64,000 nucleotides of DNA from GCA-002701455 sp964342575 (GTDB taxonomy: Bacteria; Pseudomonadota; Alphaproteobacteria; Thalassobaculales; Thalassobaculaceae), in contig CAYFGZ010000004.1 of the NCBI GenBank assembly GCA_964342575.1, forward strand, positions 1 to 64,000, read 5' to 3'. Below the pieces are notes generated by a model that saw only the letters and a list, made by a program, of their open reading frames with translations, did no database searches and was not told the DNA's origin. A program made the translations under genes and the position numbers. Below are positions 52,274-60,923 of this stretch, piece by piece. Position 1 is the stretch's first letter; every line of letters begins with the position of its first letter.

Positions 52274-53623
52274 ATGGAAACAACGCTTGCCTTTTTAAGA
52301 AATCAACTAACAAGTGGAAAGGTGACTAGCCGGAAATTGATTGAATCCGCGCTGGCCGCCATTGATGAGACGGACGGCCAGGGCGGGACTTCGTTTGTTA
52401 AGGTTTATCGAGAGCAAGCAATTGCTCTTGCTGATGCAAATGATGATATGAGTAAGTCAGGCATTGGATTGCCTCCTTTAGCTGGCATCCCGATTTCCGT
52501 GAAGGATCTCTTTGATATTTCGGGTGAAGTTACGATGGCAGGCTCTTTGGTTAGAGAAAACTGTGCTAAAGCTTCGACTGATGCTGATGTTGTTTCTCGT
52601 TTAAAAGCCGCTGGCGCAGTACTTGTAGGCCGCACTAATATGACCGAATTTGCTTTTTCCGGTTTGGGATTGAATCCACATTATGGAACGCCTCTAAATC
52701 CTTGGGATCGATCCACCGGGAGAATCCCGGGTGGATCGTCAAGTGGGGCGGCGGTTTCGGTGACAGACCACATGGCAGCAGCTGCTATTGGCACAGATAC
52801 TGGTGGGTCTGTTCGTATTCCATCTGCTTTATGTGGGGTAACAGGTTTTAAGCCAACAGCGTCTAGAGTTTCGACAAGAGGTGCTTTCCCTCTTTCAACC
52901 ACACTAGATTCAATTGGGCCACTTGCCGCAAGCGTATCATGCTGTGCTCTTTTAGATCAGATTATGCGTGGAGTGGAGTGTAAGCCTGTACTCGCAAGGT
53001 CGATCGGAAGGCTTACATTCGGCGTTCCTAAAACTATTGTATTCGACGATGTGGACTCAATAGTAGCAGCGACTTTTGAAAAGAACCTGTTCAAACTTTC
53101 CGAATTGGGTGCGCGGATAATAGATGTGCCTTTTAAACTACTAGATGAAATAACATTAGCAAACAAGAAGGGAGGATACGCTGCAGTAGAGTCCTTTTTT
53201 ATGTTAGAGAACCTTTTGGAAAAACATGAAAGTAAGTTTGATCCGCGAGTGGCATCGAGGATTAAACGTGGAGCCACAGTCCTAGGAATCGAATATCTTG
53301 AGCTTCGTAGTCAAACTACGTGCATCCAGAGGGAAGCTAATCAAATAACTCGGGAGTTTGACGCCCTGTTGATGCCTACTGTTCCAGTTGTCGCTCCAAA
53401 ATTAATTGAGTTGGAACAATCGGACGAACTCTATCACAAAATGAATTTACTGATGTTACGCAACAGCTCGTTATGGAACTTTCTAGATCGGTGTGCCGTT
53501 TCTATACCAATTCATGAGAAAGGGTCAGCGCCTGTCGGACTCATGGTTGTTGGTGATACAGGAGGTGATGAAGCACTTTTAGAAGTTGCAAAAAGTATTG
53601 AACAGGCGCTTGGTCGTGGGTGA
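52274..53623 (+). CDS. Amidase signature-family hydrolase
   Basis: A 449-residue amidase with the complete Ser-cisSer-Lys triad: Lys77 in ISVKDLFD, the cis serine Ser155 in PGGSSSGAA and the nucleophile Ser179 in TDTGGSVRIP. Family members range from GatA to aliphatic, aryl-acylamide and urethane amidases; without gatB/gatC neighbours and with a short C-terminus, this is probably a catabolic amidase. The substrate is unknown. It converges on ubiX with a 76-base gap. Confidence 0.9.
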   Translation: METTLAFLRNQLTSGKVTSRKLIESALAAIDETDGQGGTSFVKVYREQAIALADANDDMSKSGIGLPPLAGIPISVKDLFDISGEVTMAGSLVRENCAKASTDADVVSRLKAAGAVLVGRTNMTEFAFSGLGLNPHYGTPLNPWDRSTGRIPGGSSSGAAVSVTDHMAAAAIGTDTGGSVRIPSALCGVTGFKPTASRVSTRGAFPLSTTLDSIGPLAASVSCCALLDQIMRGVECKPVLARSIGRLTFGVPKTIVFDDVDSIVAATFEKNLFKLSELGARIIDVPFKLLDEITLANKKGGYAAVESFFMLENLLEKHESKFDPRVASRIKRGATVLGIEYLELRSQTTCIQREANQITREFDALLMPTVPVVAPKLIELEQSDELYHKMNLLMLRNSSLWNFLDRCAVSIPIHEKGSAPVGLMVVGDTGGDEALLEVAKSIEQALGRG

Positions 53624-53654
53624 CGCAGCCTTTTTCTGATTTGGAATTTTATAT

Positions 53655-53668
53655 AGGGCAATGGCCCT
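53655..53668. terminator. Short hairpin between converging amidase and ubiX genes
   Basis: AGGGC and GCCCT form a 5-base stem around AATG in the convergent gap. Neither side has a proper T-run (the leftward side continues ATATAAAATT), so it is only a weak candidate for a shared terminator. Confidence 0.25.
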
Positions 53669-53699
53669 GTGCGCCCGAGCGAATGAAACGAGTTATTGA

Positions 53700-54287
53700 T
53701 TAACCTTCCTTCCATCGCGTTACGGTCCCTACGTCGACATCGAAAAGATCTAGTACACGGCCTACGGTGTGATTTATCATTTCGTCAATAGAGGTGGGTT
53801 TTGCGTAAAAGGCGGGAACCGGTGGTGCAATGACAGCTCCCATTTCTGAAAGCGCTAGCATATTCTTTAGATGGCCCGAATGGAGCGGCGTTTCTCTAAC
53901 TAAACAAACAAGACGCCTTCGTTCTTTTAGGGTAACATCGGCGGCTCTAGTTAATAGAGAGTCGGTTGCACCCGTTGCTACTTCTGCTAGCGTTTTCATG
54001 GAACAGGGAGCTATTATCATACCGGCTGTTCTAAATGATCCGGATGCGATTGCTGCTCCTATATCTTTGTTGGCGTAGACTACGTCTGCAAGATCAAGCA
54101 CATCAGCAACTTTTAAACTCGTTTCGTGAGCGAGAGTGATTTCTGCGGAATGTGTCATTACAAGATGGGTTTCGAATGGGGCGGCATCTGCTATATCGCT
54201 TAAAAGCTGAAGAAGCCTTATTCCGTATACTATTCCCGAGGCACCGCTTATTCCAATAATAAGACGTCTTTGTATAAAGGCAGACAT
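53700..54287 (-). CDS. ubiX: UbiX-type flavin prenyltransferase
   Basis: A 195-residue flavoprotein that prenylates FMN to prFMN, the cofactor of UbiD decarboxylases. Signature segments are IIGISGASGIVYGIRLLQ, the Ser-rich AAIASGSFRTAGMIIAPCSMKT, LLTRAADVTLKERRRLV and RETPLHSGHLKNM. No ubiD gene is in the window, so it may serve ubiquinone synthesis or a remote decarboxylase. It is the last of a leftward series with the LLM and TauD genes, about 75 bases after the LLM stop. Confidence 0.94.
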   Translation of the reverse strand: MSAFIQRRLIIGISGASGIVYGIRLLQLLSDIADAAPFETHLVMTHSAEITLAHETSLKVADVLDLADVVYANKDIGAAIASGSFRTAGMIIAPCSMKTLAEVATGATDSLLTRAADVTLKERRRLVCLVRETPLHSGHLKNMLALSEMGAVIAPPVPAFYAKPTSIDEMINHTVGRVLDLFDVDVGTVTRWKEG

Positions 54288-54361
54288 TTTGAATTATTCC
54301 AAAATCAACACTATACGATCCAGATTTATAAAGTCACTATGATTACTTTGAAGAATGGTAT

Positions 54362-55315
54362 TCAGACATTACTCATTATTTCTTTTTTAAAAGTTCGCAT
54401 TCGCTGGAGGCAGGCATTTAGATCGCTACTTTCGCCCCCTATTATAAGGTGTTCTAGACCGACCGCTCGATATTCTTCAACATCCTGCAATATTTCTTTT
54501 TGTGAACCTGTGAATGCTCGGCGAGTACCTTGATCTGTTTGATCTGATTGACCCAATTTATACCAAATGGCTAAAAGGCCCTTTGTTATGTCCATGGGAC
54601 TTCTGCCAATTGCCGCAGCTGCTTCTTCTACGTCTTTTAAGCCCTTGGAATAACGCGCTGCAGTATCAAAGGGAGCGCTCGGATTATTTCCGACTGGATA
54701 CCAGCCGTTTCCTATTCTACCGGCCCGTTGCCGGGCGAGTTTGGCTTCACCTCCAATCCATAGTGGCGGATATGGCTGTTGAAGTGGTTTAGGAAAAAAT
54801 TTAAGTCCTGAAAAGTTTATGTGTTTTCCTTTAAAGCAGGGCGAGTCATTAGTCCATAATTCTTTGAAGGCTGCAATATATTCGTCAGAGGCTGGTCCTC
54901 TATCTTTGAATTCAGGTCCATTCAGGAGAGATATTTCTTCAGCCATCCATCCGACACCAAGTCCTATTGTCAACCGGCCTTTAGAAAGAATGTCAACTGT
55001 ATCTAGCATTTTCGCTGTGAGAATGGGCGGGCGATGAGGCAATACCATAACCGAAGTGAGCAGTCGGATTTTCGTGGTTGCAGCTGCGACAAATCCTAAG
55101 GTGGTTATCTGTTCAAGACATTCGCCACTGTCTTCCGCGAACCAACGTCCTGATTTTGTGTACGGATAAGGTGAGTCTACATTTTCCGCGATAACGACAT
55201 GATCACTAAATCCAAGATGAGTAAATCCAAGGTTTTCAGCCTCTGTTGCAATAACTTTCAAAGAGTCTGGCTCCGCGGCAGGGCCACGCACTCCAAGATG
55301 CAATCCAAATTCCAT
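54362..55315 (-). CDS. LLM-class flavin/F420-dependent oxidoreductase
   Basis: A 317-residue luciferase-like oxidoreductase of the TIGR03619-like type. It shows FTHLGFSDHVVIAE, GLGVGWMAEEISLLNG and PYPPLWIGGEAK. ATG 55315, with GGAAG 6 bases upstream, is chosen; the frame also extends 23 codons upstream into the TauD gene, which is not conserved. The start is 13 bases after the dioxygenase stop, so the two are probably co-transcribed. It is the third member of this family in the window; the reaction is unknown. Confidence 0.87.
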   Translation of the reverse strand: MEFGLHLGVRGPAAEPDSLKVIATEAENLGFTHLGFSDHVVIAENVDSPYPYTKSGRWFAEDSGECLEQITTLGFVAAATTKIRLLTSVMVLPHRPPILTAKMLDTVDILSKGRLTIGLGVGWMAEEISLLNGPEFKDRGPASDEYIAAFKELWTNDSPCFKGKHINFSGLKFFPKPLQQPYPPLWIGGEAKLARQRAGRIGNGWYPVGNNPSAPFDTAARYSKGLKDVEEAAAAIGRSPMDITKGLLAIWYKLGQSDQTDQGTRRAFTGSQKEILQDVEEYRAVGLEHLIIGGESSDLNACLQRMRTFKKEIMSNV

Positions 55316-55328
55316 TAGTTCTTCCAAT

Positions 55329-56186
55329 CTAAAACGGTGTATCTCCCGCAATCGTGATGCGATGCATTCTACGGCGTTCATCATAGTCGGCTAATGCTTG
55401 ATGTAGCACACTTCGATTATCCCAAAGGGCCAGAGAGCCTACGTCCCATCGAAAACGACATGTGAACTCAGGCCGGGTAGAATGCGCGCGCAAAAAATCC
55501 ACCAACGGATCTGCTTCTTTGTCGTGAAAGCCATGGAAACTTTGAGTATGACTGCCAATATATAGCGATTTTCTACCTGTTTCAGGATGTGTTCGGATTA
55601 GTGGATGTATAGACTCGGTAGGAAGGTTCCCTGGGTCTCTGATTTTTGCTTGCATAGTAGGATTATTTGCATAGCGGTCGATACGCTTTACTTTTCCCAC
55701 ACCTCGTCTAAACCCGTCACCAACATTATATGTTTTTATACCCTTCAACATATTCTTCATTTCATCGGATAGACTTTCATATGCTAGATGTTGGTTAGAA
55801 AATTGCGTGTCGCCGCCCAGTTTGGGTACTTCGCGTGCATAGAGCATTGTAGCCTTAGCAGGCTGCGGGTTAAACATCTGGTCCGTATGCCAAACTGAAC
55901 CAAAGGTGTAACTGTCACCAGGTTCTTTTATTATTTCCAGAATTTCGGGAAATTCGTCAAGGCCACGCATATAGGGGTGAAAGTGAATCTCTCCGAACCG
56001 TTTTGCGAAAGCAATCTGTTCCTCGGGCGTTATTTTTTGATTTCTAAAGAATATAACACAGTATTTTAACCAAGCCTTATAAATTTCATCAAATGTTTTA
56101 TCGTCTAGGTTGCTAAGGTCCACGTTGCTGATTATCGCTCCAATGTTCCCAGAAACGGGTTGGACTTCGATTAGTTTGGGTTTCAT
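55329..56186 (-). CDS. TauD/TfdA-family 2-oxoglutarate dioxygenase
   Basis: A 285-residue Fe(II)/2-oxoglutarate dioxygenase. The iron ligands are His100 and Asp102 (SVWHTDQMF) and His262 (NRSVLHQAL); Arg276 in MHRITIAGD binds 2-oxoglutarate. The N-terminal GNIGAIISNVDLS and VIFFRNQKITPEEQ are typical. Family substrates include taurine and other sulfonates, aryloxyalkanoates and carnitine precursors; the actual one is unknown. It is followed by the LLM gene, suggesting a two-enzyme oxidative step. The 166-base upstream gap holds no feature I can name. Confidence 0.9.
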   Translation of the reverse strand: MKPKLIEVQPVSGNIGAIISNVDLSNLDDKTFDEIYKAWLKYCVIFFRNQKITPEEQIAFAKRFGEIHFHPYMRGLDEFPEILEIIKEPGDSYTFGSVWHTDQMFNPQPAKATMLYAREVPKLGGDTQFSNQHLAYESLSDEMKNMLKGIKTYNVGDGFRRGVGKVKRIDRYANNPTMQAKIRDPGNLPTESIHPLIRTHPETGRKSLYIGSHTQSFHGFHDKEADPLVDFLRAHSTRPEFTCRFRWDVGSLALWDNRSVLHQALADYDERRRMHRITIAGDTPF

Positions 56187-56353
56187 TTCGATATACCGTC
56201 TCAGTGTTCCTTTATCATTTTAAATTCTATACTGAAGATGGGGTGTCTCACAAGAAAGTAGGGCTATTTTTATGGTTTTTGTTTAAACGACCGAAATGTC
56301 TATTACAAATAATATTCCGCTTCTCTATCATTTAAAACCGCTACTAAACTACT

Positions 56354-56947
56354 TCAAATATCAAAAAAAATGGTTTCATCGCGGCCCTGCATGTGGATAT
56401 CAAAGACGTATCTATTCTGTAGTGATGGGAATATCTGCTTTGCAATAAGCGTATGGCGTCTGTCTTCCGGAACTGTAGATAGCACGGGGTCCTTTGCATT
56501 GGCCGCTTCTTCATCGGGAAAATACATTCTTGTAAAGGTATGGAGGAGGAGACCTCGCATAAAAATTATAATATTGAGGTGTGGGGCCTGGTTGTCTTTG
56601 GTAATACCTGGCTTAACGGTTTCGAACATAAATCTGTGTTCTTTGTACGTTCCAGTTCCGCATCTTCCAAACCCCGTAAAATTGGAGTTTGAGAGTTTCT
56701 CGTCTTGGGGGTCCATATAGTGGCCGTTGCTATCAGCCTGCCAAACCTCAACCAGGGCGTCAGGTACAGGTTGTTCCGTACCGTCAAATACTATTCCCTC
56801 TATATATATCTTTTCATTCTCATTCTGATCCGTAGTCATAACGTTAGATGCTATGCTCCTATGCTTCGAGTAGCCATATTGCTGGGGGGCTAGGCCATAG
56901 GAAAAAAATGGGCCGATAGTTTGAGAGGGTGTTTGTTTTATGTTCAT
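56354..56947 (-). CDS. pcaG: Protocatechuate 3,4-dioxygenase alpha subunit
   Basis: A 197-residue intradiol dioxygenase subunit without the iron ligands, which forms the alpha half of each alpha/beta protomer. It opens KQTPSQTIGPFFSYGLAPQQ, with the TxGPFF motif of the family. ALVEVWQADSNGHY, GFGRCGTGTYKEHRF and PHLNIIIFMRGL follow the beta-sandwich core. Its ATG overlaps the pcaH stop by one base (TAATG), so the two are translationally coupled and expressed in equal amounts. Confidence 0.93.
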   Translation of the reverse strand: MNIKQTPSQTIGPFFSYGLAPQQYGYSKHRSIASNVMTTDQNENEKIYIEGIVFDGTEQPVPDALVEVWQADSNGHYMDPQDEKLSNSNFTGFGRCGTGTYKEHRFMFETVKPGITKDNQAPHLNIIIFMRGLLLHTFTRMYFPDEEAANAKDPVLSTVPEDRRHTLIAKQIFPSLQNRYVFDIHMQGRDETIFFDI

Positions 56948-57657
56948 TATCCAAACTCCAATGGAGTAGATCGGGAACCTCTTAAAACAAAATCAAACTT
57001 ATAACCAAGAGCAAAGCCTTCTTCAGTTGTTTCAATATCAAATTTCTTTACCAGAAGGTTGCGGCTATTGGCAGGTGTAGCTAGGAAGATAGGGTCCAAT
57101 TCTAGAAGAGGGTCGCCCGGAAAATAAGATTGAGTTATCAGCCTAGTGACGAACGCAGGACCAAACAGTGAAAAATGAATATGAGCAGGGCGCCAGGCAT
57201 TTTTATGATTCCCCCATGGATAAGCACCCGGTTTGATGGTATAAAATTTGTAACTACCCTGATCGTCTGTAATGCACCTACCGCTGCCAAAAAAATTTGG
57301 ATCGAGGGGTGCGTTGTGCTGATCACCGGAGTGAATGTATCTTCCAGAGGAATTACATTGCCAAACTTCAATTAAGGTATTAGGTTGAGCTCTACCTTTT
57401 TCATCTAAAACTCTGCCGCTAACAACAATACGTTCGCCGATCGGATCTTCACCGGTCGTGATACCATTTTTTGTTAGGTCGTTGTCGAGTGGATGTATTG
57501 AATTTCTCCCGAATATAGGACCAGTAATTTCTGATAAAGTTTGGCTTATAGGGACCAGAGGTTGCCTTGGGCCCCGGTGTTCAGTGGATTTATACGCCTT
57601 GTCCAGATAGCTTGGCTGCGTGATCCAGTCGCGCGCTGAATAATGCAATTTCTTCAC
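56947..57657 (-). CDS. pcaH: Protocatechuate 3,4-dioxygenase beta subunit
   Basis: A 236-residue Fe(III) intradiol dioxygenase subunit that cleaves protocatechuate between its hydroxyls to 3-carboxymuconate. The four iron ligands are visible: Tyr107 (SGRYIHSGDQHN), Tyr146 (KPGAYPWGNH), His159 and His161 (RPAHIHFSLFG). With the GTG 57657 start these positions fall within one residue of those I recall for the Pseudomonas enzyme, which supports that start over ATG 57687. The KSTEHRGPRQPLVP N-terminus is also typical. No pcaB, pcaC, pcaD or pcaQ lies adjacent. Confidence 0.93.
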   Translation of the reverse strand: MKKLHYSARDWITQPSYLDKAYKSTEHRGPRQPLVPISQTLSEITGPIFGRNSIHPLDNDLTKNGITTGEDPIGERIVVSGRVLDEKGRAQPNTLIEVWQCNSSGRYIHSGDQHNAPLDPNFFGSGRCITDDQGSYKFYTIKPGAYPWGNHKNAWRPAHIHFSLFGPAFVTRLITQSYFPGDPLLELDPIFLATPANSRNLLVKKFDIETTEEGFALGYKFDFVLRGSRSTPLEFG

Positions 57658-57745
57658 TAGAATGTATCCCAATATTATAAAATGCATTTATGCTACGAAC
57701 TTTTGTTTCATAAAGCTAGTAACTATCAACATTGCTTGGGGTAGT

Positions 57746-59062
57746 TTATGTAATCAATATTGCTCTGAAGTCATTGACGTTTGTCAGAGTAGGGCCAGTA
57801 AAAAATAGATCTCCAAGTTCCTTGAAGACATTGTAGGCATCATTATTTTCGAGAGCTTGCCGCAGATTGATTCCTTTGACTCCAGCTCGATGTAAAGTGT
57901 CTGGTAGATATAGAGCACCTGCGTTATCTTCGGTTCCATCTAGTCCATCAGTATCGCCGGAGATAGCCGCGATCCGGTGCAAATATTGGCTTGAGCGCTG
58001 ACCGAAATTTATGGCCAATGCCAGAAGAAACTCAGAATTGCGTCCTCCGCGCCCCGAACCGCGAACAGTTACTGTCGTTTCTCCTCCAGACAATAGAACA
58101 ACGGGAGTTTGGATAGGCTGATTGTGGCGGACGATTTGATTTACAATTCCAGCGTGTACTAGAGCAACTTCACGGGCCTCACCTTCTATAGCGTCTCCCA
58201 AAATCATCGGTGTAATGCCTTTGGCGGTGGCTGACCGAGCTGCGGCCTCAAGAGCCAACTGCGGTGTTGCGATCAGGGAGGTTTGACAGGAATCGAACAG
58301 GATATCCCCAGGTTTCGGCGTTTCGTCTTTTCCTTGTTTGAGGTGTTCCATGATTGTTGAGGGTTTATTAATTTTGTATTTTTCTAGTATTCTTATGGCA
58401 TCGTTATAAAAAGTAGGGTCTGCTACCGTTGGACCGGATCCAATAACGTCGAGGTCGTCGCCAGGGACGTCCGAAATGCAAAATGTTAAAACCTGGGCCG
58501 GGGATGCTGCCTGTGCTAAGCGGCCGCCTTTAATGCTTGAAAGATGTTTTCTGATACAATTCATTTCCTGAATTGTTGCCCCTGATTTTAATAGTTTTTC
58601 CGTTAATACACGCTTATCCCGTAATCTAATACTACTTGCTGGAAGCGAAAGTAATGCCGAACTTCCTCCCGATATTAGGCATACAGCTATATCATCGGAA
58701 TTGAGACCTTTGGCCAAAGATAAAATCCTTTGGGCTGCTTGGCTACCTGTTGCATCGGGAATTGGATGCCCGGCTTCAACAATTTCAATATGATCACAAT
58801 TCGCTGCGTGCCCATAACGTGTCACTACGAGTCCTTCCAACGATCTCGTTGGATGGTTCTCCAACCAAAAATCTTCTACTGCCTTGGCCATAGACCCACC
58901 TGCTTTCCCTCCACCCAATACTACTGTTCGGCCTTTAGCTGGTTTAGTTAATGCTTTCTTCAAGTGAGGTGGCAGGCAGGTTTTTGGATCAGCAGCAGTC
59001 ACAGCGGAATCGAAAATTGCTTTAAGGAACTCAGAAGGGTTTTGGGCAGCACTATCTGGCAT
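57746..59062 (-). CDS. Glycerate 2-kinase (GCK/MOFRL family)
   Basis: A 438-residue protein of the glycerate kinase type-2 family, sometimes annotated TtuD or hydroxypyruvate reductase. It probably phosphorylates D-glycerate to 2-phosphoglycerate. The N-terminal domain has VLGGGKAGGSMAKAVED and ISGGSSALLSLPA; the C-terminal MOFRL domain has LLSGGETTVTV, GRGGRNSEFLLALA and SGDTDGLDGTEDNAGAL. Length is normal. It precedes pcaH by 88 bases in the same direction, but glycerate use and protocatechuate cleavage are not obviously linked. Confidence 0.92.
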   Translation of the reverse strand: MPDSAAQNPSEFLKAIFDSAVTAADPKTCLPPHLKKALTKPAKGRTVVLGGGKAGGSMAKAVEDFWLENHPTRSLEGLVVTRYGHAANCDHIEIVEAGHPIPDATGSQAAQRILSLAKGLNSDDIAVCLISGGSSALLSLPASSIRLRDKRVLTEKLLKSGATIQEMNCIRKHLSSIKGGRLAQAASPAQVLTFCISDVPGDDLDVIGSGPTVADPTFYNDAIRILEKYKINKPSTIMEHLKQGKDETPKPGDILFDSCQTSLIATPQLALEAAARSATAKGITPMILGDAIEGEAREVALVHAGIVNQIVRHNQPIQTPVVLLSGGETTVTVRGSGRGGRNSEFLLALAINFGQRSSQYLHRIAAISGDTDGLDGTEDNAGALYLPDTLHRAGVKGINLRQALENNDAYNVFKELGDLFFTGPTLTNVNDFRAILIT

Positions 59063-59175
59063 TATTTAATTCCGCGGGAGAGATTGAGATAGAAATCAAA
59101 CACTATAATTCGGGTGAGATTTTGAGTAGATAAAGACTTTTCTTAGATTACATTCTTTTTCTATGAATTTAAACT

Positions 59176-60216
59176 TCAATCTGAAGGATAGAACGTATCG
59201 ATAAGGCAAGCATCCCCGTACGAAAAAAAGCGATATCCTTGTTTTTTTGCGTGCTCATACGCTGTGAGAATTCGTTCACGGCCTGCCAAAGCCGAAACCA
59301 GCATTAGTAGGGTAGACCTTGGCAAATGAAAGTTAGTAATCAACATGTCGATAACTTCGAATTTATAGCCTGGAGTTATAAATAGATTGGTTTCTCCAGA
59401 AAATGTTCTAAGAACACCATCTTGAACTGCAGTTTCTAAAACGCGTAAGCTGGTAGTACCTAGGGCGACTATTCTATTGCCTTTGCCCTTTGTCTCCTCG
59501 ATTAACGAAACTGTACTAGCGTCTAATTCAGCCCACTCGGTATGCATCTCATGGTGTTCAGTATCGTCTGCTTTTACGGGTAAAAAAGTGCCAGCTCCAA
59601 CGTGCAATGTTACTGTTGCTATTGAAATTTCTTTTGCTTTAAGATTCCTTACTAAGCGTTCTGTAAAATGAAGGCTGGCGGTAGGCGCGGCGACCGCACC
59701 ATGGCGTTTAGCGAAAATCGATTGGTAATCCGTTTTATCTGAATAAGAAAGTTGATTATTAGGTCGCTTTAGATAGGGGGGGGTTGGCATTTCCCCTATT
59801 TTTTGAAGATATGAGATAAGGTTACTGTCGTCGATTTTAAAATCTAATAATATTTCCCCTCCCATTTTAGAGAGTATTTTCGCACTGAGGTTTTCTTGAA
59901 ATAAGATATCGTCACCCTCTTTAACTCTCTTGGCAGGACGGATAAAAGCTAGCCATGTTCCAGACGAAATTTTTTTGTGCAGTGTAACTTCAACAGCTGC
60001 TTTGCCCCGATGTCCGTGAAGTCTTGTTGGGATAACAAGAGTGTTATTAGCGATAATCAAATCCCCTGGGTGCAGTATTTCTGGAAGCTCAATAATAAAG
60101 CGGTCCACTTTCCCACCCTTGGTCAGGTCCAGTAGGCGCGCAGCATCTCTTGGCTTAACTGGATGTTGCGCTATATAGTGCGGAGGCAGATCGTAATCAA
60201 AAAGATCGACGTGCAT
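59176..60216 (-). CDS. queA: S-adenosylmethionine:tRNA ribosyltransferase-isomerase
   Basis: A 346-residue enzyme that transfers and isomerises the ribosyl group of SAM onto preQ1-modified tRNA to give epoxyqueuosine. It begins DLFDYDLPPHYIAQHP and contains RPAKRVKEGD, HLHVGAGTF-like LHVGAGTFLPVK, HEMHTEWAE and LITNFHLPRSTLLMLVSA, all QueA hallmarks. It starts 3 bases after the transporter gene stop. The tgt gene, often next to queA, is absent here. Confidence 0.96.
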   Translation of the reverse strand: MHVDLFDYDLPPHYIAQHPVKPRDAARLLDLTKGGKVDRFIIELPEILHPGDLIIANNTLVIPTRLHGHRGKAAVEVTLHKKISSGTWLAFIRPAKRVKEGDDILFQENLSAKILSKMGGEILLDFKIDDSNLISYLQKIGEMPTPPYLKRPNNQLSYSDKTDYQSIFAKRHGAVAAPTASLHFTERLVRNLKAKEISIATVTLHVGAGTFLPVKADDTEHHEMHTEWAELDASTVSLIEETKGKGNRIVALGTTSLRVLETAVQDGVLRTFSGETNLFITPGYKFEVIDMLITNFHLPRSTLLMLVSALAGRERILTAYEHAKKQGYRFFSYGDACLIDTFYPSD

Positions 60217-60219
60217 TCG

Positions 60220-60774
60220 TCAGGACAATGTATTTTTAGAATTGACAGGGATTTGATGCAGCACCAAAGATATAAATATCCTAAAGGGTATTAGGAGAAA
60301 TAGTGCCATTATTATTTTTATCATGTAATCCCCCGCAGCCCATGTGATCCAAGGTAACCCGGACCCGCCAAAGGCAATCGAGAAGAAGAGTGCTGTATCG
60401 GCCGCAGATGAAATAGTTGAGGATATTAATGGGGCTTTCCACCAGATTTTTTGGCTAAGCCTATCAAATATGAAAACGTCTAACAATTGCGCTAGCAAAA
60501 ATGCAGTGCCAGAGCCGATCGCAATGCGGGGACTTGCCAGGCTAAAAGATAAAATAATTCCCACTAAAAATCCGCCATAAACCACTTTTCGGGCGGAAGA
60601 GGCCCCAAAAAATCGATTCATCAAATCTGTTACCAGGAAGGCGATAGGATAGGTCAAGGCACCCCATGTGAGCCAATCGTTGATTGGATAGCCAACGGCA
60701 ATGTTTGATATTGCCACCACAAAGCTCATAGCCAGTACACCGGATATAAGAGCTTTATTGGTAAGCAGGGCCAT
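60220..60774 (-). CDS. Queuosine precursor transporter (VUT/YhhQ family)
   Basis: A 184-residue inner-membrane protein with about six hydrophobic segments. Family signatures are TYPIAFLVTDLMNRFFG near residue 45 and SGTAFLLAQLLDVFIFDRL near 95. YhhQ-type transporters import preQ0/preQ1. The 3-base gap to queA points to one operon for precursor uptake and tRNA modification. It is divergent from the E1 alpha gene over about 150 bases. Confidence 0.88.
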   Translation of the reverse strand: MALLTNKALISGVLAMSFVVAISNIAVGYPINDWLTWGALTYPIAFLVTDLMNRFFGASSARKVVYGGFLVGIILSFSLASPRIAIGSGTAFLLAQLLDVFIFDRLSQKIWWKAPLISSTISSAADTALFFSIAFGGSGLPWITWAAGDYMIKIIMALFLLIPFRIFISLVLHQIPVNSKNTLS

Positions 60775-60923
60775 TTGATTTGATACTTTCTCGGACAGTG
60801 ACTGCTCGGTGATAATCCTTTGCGATCCTCTTGTCCAAACAAATCTTTATTTAAAGGTGGCCTTGCCTAAGATTGTCAAGGATCCTAGAATTAACGAACC
60901 AAAATATAGATTCGGAGACAAAC

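Noticed and set aside
55316..55384. N-terminal extension of the LLM gene into the TauD gene
   Set aside because: The LLM family starts at the MEFGLHLGVRGP segment; ATG 55315 has GGAAG at good spacing.
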